The position numbers and the translations under genes are program-made. A DNA stretch of 64,000 nt from Opisthorchis felineus (lineage: Eukaryota; Platyhelminthes; Trematoda; Opisthorchiida; Opisthorchiidae), in assembly GCA_004794785.1 (NCBI GenBank), contig SJOL01003030.1, positions 25,198 through 89,197 on the forward strand, written 5' to 3'. The notes beneath the pieces were generated by a model. It did not search any database, was not told the origin of the DNA, and saw only the letters and a program-made list of their open reading frames with translations. How positions within the stretch are numbered: position 1 is the first letter of the stretch; each line of letters starts with the position of its first letter. This document shows, piece by piece, positions 52,301-61,300 of this stretch.

Positions 52301-55300
52301 TCATACCCACCAAACTTCTAGTTGAATATACCAGCAATACAGGAGGCAGGCTAAATAAATGAAACGATCGTCGACGGATTATTTGAAAGACACTTATTAA
52401 AGGAATCTCAAAAAAGATAGCTTGTTCGATATCTGTTGGACGCATGCCTTATGGTACTCAAAACACTGAAGACCGGGCAGGCAACCCACGTCCCATTCGG
52501 CAATCTGGTTAGTTCGTTTTTGGAGATTTTTTGGGCGATGCAGAATGAATCGCTATTTAAACGACAATTCAATTCAAACTGGAAAGCAGGATAATGACAG
52601 AAAATACCAGAGTTTGTTCAATCAACCGTTCTCGGTTAAGATGAGGGAATGAAGAGATGGAAATGACAAAGATTGTCCAACCATCCTTTACCAGCGGAGT
52701 AGTGTGTTGAACACATTTTGCGTTCTGTTTGGCAGGACATTATAATTCCATCTCGACGAGCTACTTATGGTTGTTGGTAGCATTCCAAGGAGGACAAACA
52801 ACACTTCGAACCCTGTTGCTGTTGGTCGGATGCAGATGGAAGCTGTGTATTTAGTGGTTCAAGGTGTAAGGAAGTAAGAGGTATGAAATCAACATGTGAG
52901 AAAATTTACCGCCCCGGATTCTATGCGATCAGGAAGCGGGTTGAAAGTGCCGATGTGCCGTGCATCCTTTATCCAGAAGTTATACTTTGAAATGGAAACG
53001 TTGGCAACATAATCAGCTTCCTTGAGTGGATCGATTAGATTACGACTAGCAATGAATGTCATGGCACAAAAATTAGACAGGCTCAACCTCATAGTAGATA
53101 ATGCTGCGTACCAGCTGCAGCGTCAACTACATCAAGTACAACAAAGATACAAACGTAAGCGTATCGATCAGCACTTCTCAAAGTCGGGTGAAACAGTTCG
53201 AATTTTCTAATCGTCTTACCAAAAAGGAAACCATACCCCGGTGTGCCCGTTGCCTCAGTGTTGCTCCACAATTATCGGTAGCTTCAGATTACTCATGATT
53301 TAGTGAGTAGCACAACAATTGAGCGCCTCACACGAAGCTGTCGGAAATGGAAAACCATGAGGCTCTGAGCAACTGCCTCAGTGGGATGGACTAACAAGAG
53401 GTTGCAGTAATACTCCAGACAGGAGTTCAGCACAATGAATATGTGTGGCTCTGAGCAGCCATGTGGCCTAGTTTGACTGGAACACGATGAAGGGTCACTA
53501 GCCCCCAAAAGTGCAAACGCATGGTTTGTGAGGCGATCTTTCTCATATACTATTAGGTTTGTTAGTAATGTCAAAAAAAATTTGCATTGCTGCGGTGCAG
53601 TCGAGTAGGTACTCTGGTCAAATTGACATAAAACGGAAGGAACTGCATACAGGGGAGCATGAATCAGCTGTGACTTGTGTGGCTGGCTGCAATGCAACCC
53701 GAAGGACGTACGGGGTTTGAAGTAGTGACAGGTTTAGGATTTACGCAAAAGCAAATGAAAGACAGATTCAACCGTGAACCTTCCGACGAGAGGCTGGCTA
53801 ACGAGACCCTAGTATTCTCTCATATGATCACACTAGCATGAACTTACCACATCCGCGCCAGTATCCGAATCAGGTGGTGCTGAACCGCCTGACTCAAGTC
53901 CATAGGGATCCAGCAATTCCAAGAAATTTGTCCACAGCGTTTCAAACTGTCTACGGTCTGTCCACGCGAGCGCACCAAAACACGAAACTGTGGCAGCGAT
54001 ACTTTCGTGTTCCAGCCCAAGCATGGAATTAACTTCCAATGTCTCAGACGGTTTGGATTTTTTGGCTGAGCACAGACTCGTCCGCAGGGTAAGCAGACGA
54101 ATGCAACCTTGAACAGAACCGAGGGCGAAGGTTGTGGTTAGCGCTCTTTTTTAGTTATCGGTTTGTGTATTACTACGGACCAGCACTATACCTATGTTGG
54201 AAACGATACAGTTATTGAACGGTCATCGCATGCTAGCTGAATGCAGACATAGGGAAGGTAGTATGCGACATATATGGAGGAAAAACAGGCGAATAAAAAG
54301 TCCACGGGTTGCAAAGTACCAAAAGAAAACGCAAGGCAACTCTACGTACCGATCAGACACATATTCAACCTGCCACTTAGCGACCAATCCATGCCGGGGA
54401 CACAAAATGACCGGAGAAGTCGACACTTGTTCAAAACTTGGCAAGGAGGAACTCGCTCAGTGATAGCGCTTTGCAGCAGGCTTCTTCCCCCGAAGGTGTC
54501 GTCTCCGCCTGCGAGACAAACAGAGGCCGAAGCCGCAGCGCCAACGCTTGTGAAGGTGGCGATAATCGAAGCAGGTTGGGTATACTGGAACCATGAACCA
54601 AATAAAGATGGGTATTTCGGTATTAGCAGGGTTGCCATAGTCACATCTTCGAGCGTTGAATTCCTTGTATGCAGCTGAGGGTGGTCATTTAGCGTCCAGT
54701 AGGTCAGGGGCACAGAAAGGCCAGCTGTGAAGAGAAACGATGTGGCAAGGTAAGTCCTCGTGGTCGATTCACAGTGCATAAGCACGAAGGTCATGCATCA
54801 TGGACTACAGCACAGTGAGGATGAACGTTGATTAATAGGTCAAACTGCGGGGGGAGGTCATAACCAAGAAAAATCACTTCTCAAACACACTGCCGGACAG
54901 CCTATACGACAAAGATATATTGTGCAGGAAACTGGATGGCAAGGGACTCCAAAGGTGAAAGTGCGGTAATCTGTGGGCCTGACTCAAAAGACGGATACAA
55001 GAAAAACAGCATAACGGTCATGTTTTAAGTTACTTAGTACTATAACGTCCGACAGTGCAATCATTTGCACAGAAAGAGCAGACTCGGCCTGAATGTCACG
55101 GTAGTAAGAAAAAGCACTGTCAAACTGAAACAAAACGGCTCACCAAACTTATCCACCGCAGCAAAAAACGTGACGAACTGAGTGAGCAATTGGTCGGCAC
55201 CATCTCCTAGAACATCCACACCTTTGACCAGGCGTTTGGGAATCGTTTGCAATACGCGATCCATCAGTTCCAGGGTAATTTGTACCAATGAAAATGAACA

Positions 55301-58300
55301 ACCCCGACTGTGGTGGTTAAGGTGAGATTTCCGGCTGCCAACTGATTCGTGCGGATCATAGCAGAGGGACTGGAGAACAAACTGTTAAAAAACGTGGTTA
55401 GTTAACAGATGACAAAGAACACCGACAATCAGTCACAAGATATTCTTGAAGGGGAAGTCCTAGGGATGGGATAGGTCGTTGGATTACAGGTCCAGATAGA
55501 ACACGAATGGGTACTCACCTCAGCCGGAAAATATCAACGCCTGTAAACACTCCTGGTCAATACACATCACTTCTGAGTGACTAAACAAACGAGAACGTCA
55601 CACAACGAAAACCCAATCTTGAAGAAATGACGATAAGATAAAGCGAAGTAATGTGTGCTCAGGAGTCAATGTTCCAGCTAATATCTTTGGAGATCCGGTG
55701 GTCATTCGAGCACGCATGCGGTGGAGGACAACAATGATTCTGATAAACACAGATTAACAACCTGTTGGCGAAATCTTGCTCCAGTGAAGACAATTTTGTC
55801 GACTGGTCGATTAACTTCATGGATTTTTGAGGCACTGTAACGGATATCCATAGGATTTGGAGACAAATGGCGTCCCCAAGTGCGTCTTGCGAGACAGAAC
55901 AGACTCGTGGCTGACGGTGACCTGTTAGGGACTGAAAGACAACTGATAGAAAACAGTGTCATCACGAGTTCGAATACCCTCAAACACCCTCCTTGCTCCC
56001 CAAATCGGCTTCGGTCTTCAGTTTTGGATACTGATATGCTCCGATAATTATCGCGCGCTACAATACCTCATATTGGGGCTTCCCGGTTGGAACCACAAGT
56101 CAAATAGTCAACCGGGGAGTGGATGCTGCCAGGCACAGGCGATTAATAGCAGTCAAAGGTGGAGAGTTTGGAGAAGCGTGAGGCCTAATGATGGGTAAGT
56201 TACTACAAAAAAGTACGATAAGCCTACAAGCCAGAGTCAAAAGAATAAAGTACACGTTTTGCCAAAAACCTGCATTCCTCAAAAAACGAGGCAGCGGGCA
56301 CAGACGGCAGAAACGCAGTTCTTTCCCTGTACGGTTGATTTTACCGTATAGTGGTTCTTGTACGCTCAGGTGATCGAGATAGGAAGCCACACGAAGCTGA
56401 CCGAGAGGGAAAACAGTTGACAAGGCACTGGGATAAGAAAACAGTTATTCCCAGCACAGCTCCACACTTCCAGTGGATGGAATAGAATGGGTCTTGGATA
56501 GTAAGCAACCAGGTTCATTAAAAATGGGATCGAGAGTTTGCAGGACCAGTCTTTCGGTGGACTCGCGTAAAGACTCCGGAAAGTAGGAAAAATGGCGGGA
56601 TAAAAGTGCCGAATGAATCCATGTCTTGTCCGAAATCATCCTCGGCGAGCAATGGAGTGGTCCTAGAAATCGCCCGCAACCATTTTTCACTTTTTATGGT
56701 TTTATGCCGATTGATTTTTAAGTCCAGCAGTGATTTCTGATGAAATCCCTATCCTACTAATCAGAATAGCTGAATTCCATCTACCAGGGGCGGGACTGCG
56801 ATGGAAAACATAAATAATCTTATGATTTCGTTGCGAGATCAATGACATGGTGGTGATTGGTTCCTGAGGTTATTAAGCACGGGCGATACGCCTGATGCCT
56901 AGCCGCGATTGAGTACGAAGGACATGAAAGAAGCAAAGTAATCACCTGAAACTTGATAAATATCAGGTCATCGTACGTCACTTATTTTATGCCTTCACCT
57001 GAGGCCATCGAATCTGATTCGAAGAAGAACAGAGAGAAGGAGAGAGCTCACTTCTATGAGGACACAGAGAAAGCGTAACGCCAGCGTCTCCGTTTCCATC
57101 GGCACAACGTCGACAGCAGGCAGTTCGGGGACAATCTGTAGAAAATGTACCAATGCCGTCGTCAGCCCGATCAGTTCGCACTGCATGGAAGTGTCCAATC
57201 CCGGATCTGTGAAAAGTCGTGGGAGGAGAAAATGATTTCGGCAAGTTCTTCGACAAAGAATCACTGGGGCTTGGTGCAACAAGTTATCACGGGAATGCCT
57301 AGAACTAGAAGGAGTTATAAAGCTCTATATCGGAAGCGCATATTTTGTATAAGGGTCCCTTTGGAAACTTCTTAGAGTATACAGACGCAAATCACCAGAA
57401 TTTATAACTAAAACTTCTTTCAGTAACACTGACGACCGTTGACTCTTATCACGGATCTTCATACTGAGTTAATTAGCTGAGCCCTGACTGATCGGCAAAG
57501 CACAGTTCGAATTAAAAGGCAAAGAGCGTCAGGACCCTATGATTACAGTTCCGAGGACTTAGCCGATCAGTGGAAAGTCATCTAACTTCTAGAGCATCAT
57601 CCTCGCTTTGTTTTTGGACCAGTGGAAACTAGCCTATCTGTGATTGGCTTGCTTGATTCATGTCACGTGAAGCGATGGGTAAACTGATGATTAGTTCACG
57701 ATAGGGTACCTTGATCAAATCAAATCGCTTAGCTGTGACGTGTTTGCAGTATGAAGTTTCAGGGGGGGGGGCACAAGGCACATTCGCGCAGTTCCAGATG
57801 GAGATAACCTACAGGGCAGCTCATACTGATTCTCCTAAGCGGTTCCGAAGGTCCGTCATCAGTAATGAATTCTGAACTAGTAAGTGAAGATACCTGTGGA
57901 AGTCATGTGAACAACAACGGTAGCGAACAAGGCTCATTTTCTGTGATTAGTCTGCTTGGCTACTCTATATGATACTAGAGATTACGTGCTAGGATGCAAA
58001 TCCTTTAACGAAAGAAAAAGAAGAAAGGGGATGGTAGCTGCACGGGTCAATGAAAAGCCAACAAAGTCAACTGAGCGATTTCAATGTCAGACAGATTTGT
58101 GTGGCCGGGAATTTCGCAAGCCAGCGGAAGTTCAAAGATGGAAGCAGAAAGACGGGGTTGCAATGAGGTCTCCTTAAGGTTCAGTTTTGGCAGATCTTTT
58201 CGTCAGCAAACATCAGACTAAAAACTAAGTGTGTTCATTAAGCAGGTTACACGGTGTTGCCGTTAAAGAGATTGGAATCTAACCACGAACTTTCCGGTCA

Positions 58301-61300
58301 GTAACTTCGCGCCTTAATCGCTGAGGTATTTCGAGCAGACATTATAGGTTAGTCGTACGATAAGGCGTTTGTCGGAGAGAGTAAGCTAACACAATCCTGT
58401 GTCCCTGAGTGGTGGTTGGAACAAACTGGGCTCAAGTGCAATTGCATCACATATGGCGGAAACGAGTCACGATATCGCCAAAGAGTGCGCCTCTGAGATG
58501 ATGACGGCTGGTACGATCCAGACTACTGCTGACAGCAGAGGCGATTGAAATCCGACTGCACAACTCAGAAGTTTGCGGCAAAAAGAACTTGTGCGACCTC
58601 CGAAGATGAGTTAGCCTGCGAAAAACCCGACCCCGTAAACTTGTCTGACATCGATGTCACTCACTAAACTCCGTGACTCATTGACCCGTGTAGCTCCCAC
58701 CCCACCCTTCACATCCCTTTCTTTCTTTAAAGAGAATGTACCTGTGACCTTTTGAAGGTGAGTACTAGTAACACAAATTCTGAACTTGCCTTAAGTAATA
58801 CAATTAGCTAGCCATTTGGAATGATAAGACAGCCATTGGAAATAGGTAATTAGTTCAGACCCAGTTGAAGTTGAAATACTTGCACAACCCCCCTGCTAGT
58901 CAAGTCCGCCACAGACTTATAGACTGGTTCTGCCTGCACCTCAGGAGTCTCCCGGTATCTCAACTCTCTTACTTCTTGTGAGCCTGTGCACAGCTACTCA
59001 GCGAAAGCAACTCACAGTTGTGCCCGTATGAACACATGAATATTCCGAAATTATCCAAGCAGACTACACTTGGAGTAAGTTTCTTCATGCGAACGCAGCC
59101 GCTATGCCATGGTAGCTTAGTGGGATGGGCGTTCAAGTTCGTAAGATGTAGGACTATCAACATGCCCATATCGGTTAAAAAGCATAGTTTACGTTTTCAC
59201 TGCTGAAGCAACATGTGCACATGTTATGTACTTTAACTCCCATGTTAGATCCTCGCTTGCTGTTCGCCCGCAATGGCGCATCAAAAAGCACGGTAGCTTG
59301 AGATAAACTTGTACGGAGACGAAGGGAGATGGGTACAGCTGTATTTATGAAGTTATCACAGATTTTTCCATAAGGCCGAACTAGAATCTTCGTGATGGGA
59401 CGAGAAGCTCCTAAAACTGCTCGATTCTGACTGGCCCATATCGTGACCAATCAGGATATACCTTCTTGTCCGTCGCCGGCTTGCACTACATCGTTTTGAG
59501 CCAAGCTAAAAGCGCTCACAAGGAGTTTAAAAGCTAGATCGTTGATATGGAAGTCCGCAATATTATGCTACGAGTGACTTGGTGAGTCTACTTAAAGACG
59601 AGAATCCGAAAATCACGACTAGTGCCCTAACTAGGGTTTTAGGCAACAAGCATAGACAAGCATACCAGGTCAGTTGGTGAATCGCCTTTACACGACAAGT
59701 GCACGTTATTTTGGGAAAATAAATGCGAGGACAAGAGAAACACGTATCCTCCAATTCAAAAAACTGACTCACCGAAATCCACTGCATGTAGGCACTTAGG
59801 GTCGGAGACGATTGTTTGGATGCGGTCAAACAAGATTTGTTGCCTATTTTGGAGGCGGAAGGTGGAAGTAAGCGGAAACTCGAAATAAAAGATTTGGGAC
59901 AAGAAAAAAATGTGCGTTGGTAGTGACCTATAAGGCGCCCTTGCTTGCTGTAAATTACTTCTTAGTTAATCGCCAATGACTCATATCTGGTGCGGACCGG
60001 TAAGTTCACGCCCTGAGGGCATACTAGATCTTTCTTGAATCGGTGGTGCCACCAAATGCGGATGACGGTACGGCAGATACGATGACGGTGATGATATGGC
60101 CTTTTATGAAAGTTCTGACTAGGTATATTATGGAATATGTATCAAATGAATAACGAATTATAAAGTTTATGAGTTTTATTCGTATCATTTGCTACAGCTA
60201 CAAGACCTCCTAAGTATAGTAGTTGATACAGTCACAGGTATAAACTTCGAGCAGATCGAGGAAACATCGAGCTTATCGTCTACATTTGAGTCAATTTCGG
60301 CAAACATCTTCAGCAAAAAGTGACTGATTTATAAAGTTGTAGAAGATTTGAGAATTTCCTATTGGGATTTTGTCCTGTAAGTGAAGCCAATCTATGCTGA
60401 GAGGCCGAGTGGTATTGTACAGCTGTTTCATCTTTATTGGGAATCATGAGTAGTGCGCGCCTCACGAAATTCCCCGGCGTTGGAATCCGGTTGGCAGTTT
60501 GAACACTTAACCGTTCGGCCACGATCACCTGATCAGCATTGTGATTAACTCGCACTTGGATAAGACATAGCGCCACTTATCTTCTAAACATGGAACCCAC
60601 ATCAGGCCGTCAGCTGTTGACTGGCTTCTCGAGCGACGGATTCTCAAATGGGAGTTTCACTTGTCTTATGAGATCACTCTTCCTCTGAGCTACATATATG
60701 TTGCTGTTACGGTAAGGACAGTTGAAAATCTTCAGTGATCCCGTCCTGTAAGTGAAGTCAATCTGTGCCGAAAAGCCAAAGGACGAGTGTTACAAAGTGT
60801 TGACAAGTGTTTGTTGTACCAAAACGATTGTGAAATCACAAAAAAAGTGTGTTCCATGGTTTTTGTCACCTTTCGACGCTGGTACTGTGGGACCAATTAC
60901 AATGAATTCGGGAGCTGGCCACGTTTTTACCAGGGTGATATACACCAAAGCAATCAAGTGAATCGAAAAAAACTAGCCTCAGTCTTCTGCTGCACAAAAG
61001 GGTATTTTAATACCTCAGGGCGAGATACGGAGTCTCGAAGTTTCTACGGTGTCGTAAACGGTCTCAATCCTCATGAAACTCCAACCAATCTTGTAATGAC
61101 ATATTGTTACACAACCTGAATCAGTGCCTAGCGTTTGGAAACATCGGTATCATGCTCTAGCTCTCAGCAGGATACAGCGAAAGCTTTCCATACGTCGAAT
61201 TGTTCGTGCATGGCTGAATGCCGCATCGCATAAGAGTCTATTCCACTATCGCTGCGTGCTCGCAATTGTGGGACTTTCATAAAAAGACGGACACCTGACA

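Larger units (their letters stand above)
46413..53847 (-). other. Huntingtin intron, 7.4 kb, largest in window
   Basis: No coding sequence that I can support lies here. It contains a SINE copy (51120-51310), a CA microsatellite (about 49013-49034) and a hammerhead-bearing repeat (46770-47010). An open frame at 50140-50391 on the minus strand has fairly protein-like composition but no match and no fitting splice sites. Confidence 0.7.

Noticed and set aside
53293..53697. 134-codon minus-strand frame as an exon
   Set aside because: No huntingtin match and no in-phase splice sites found.
55702..55983. Longest frame over this exon
   Set aside because: It is out of phase with both neighbours. 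A second open frame fits acceptor, donor and phase.
56987..57256. Second open frame overlapping the 57052 exon
   Set aside because: No similarity to huntingtin, while the other frame matches the human protein residue by residue.
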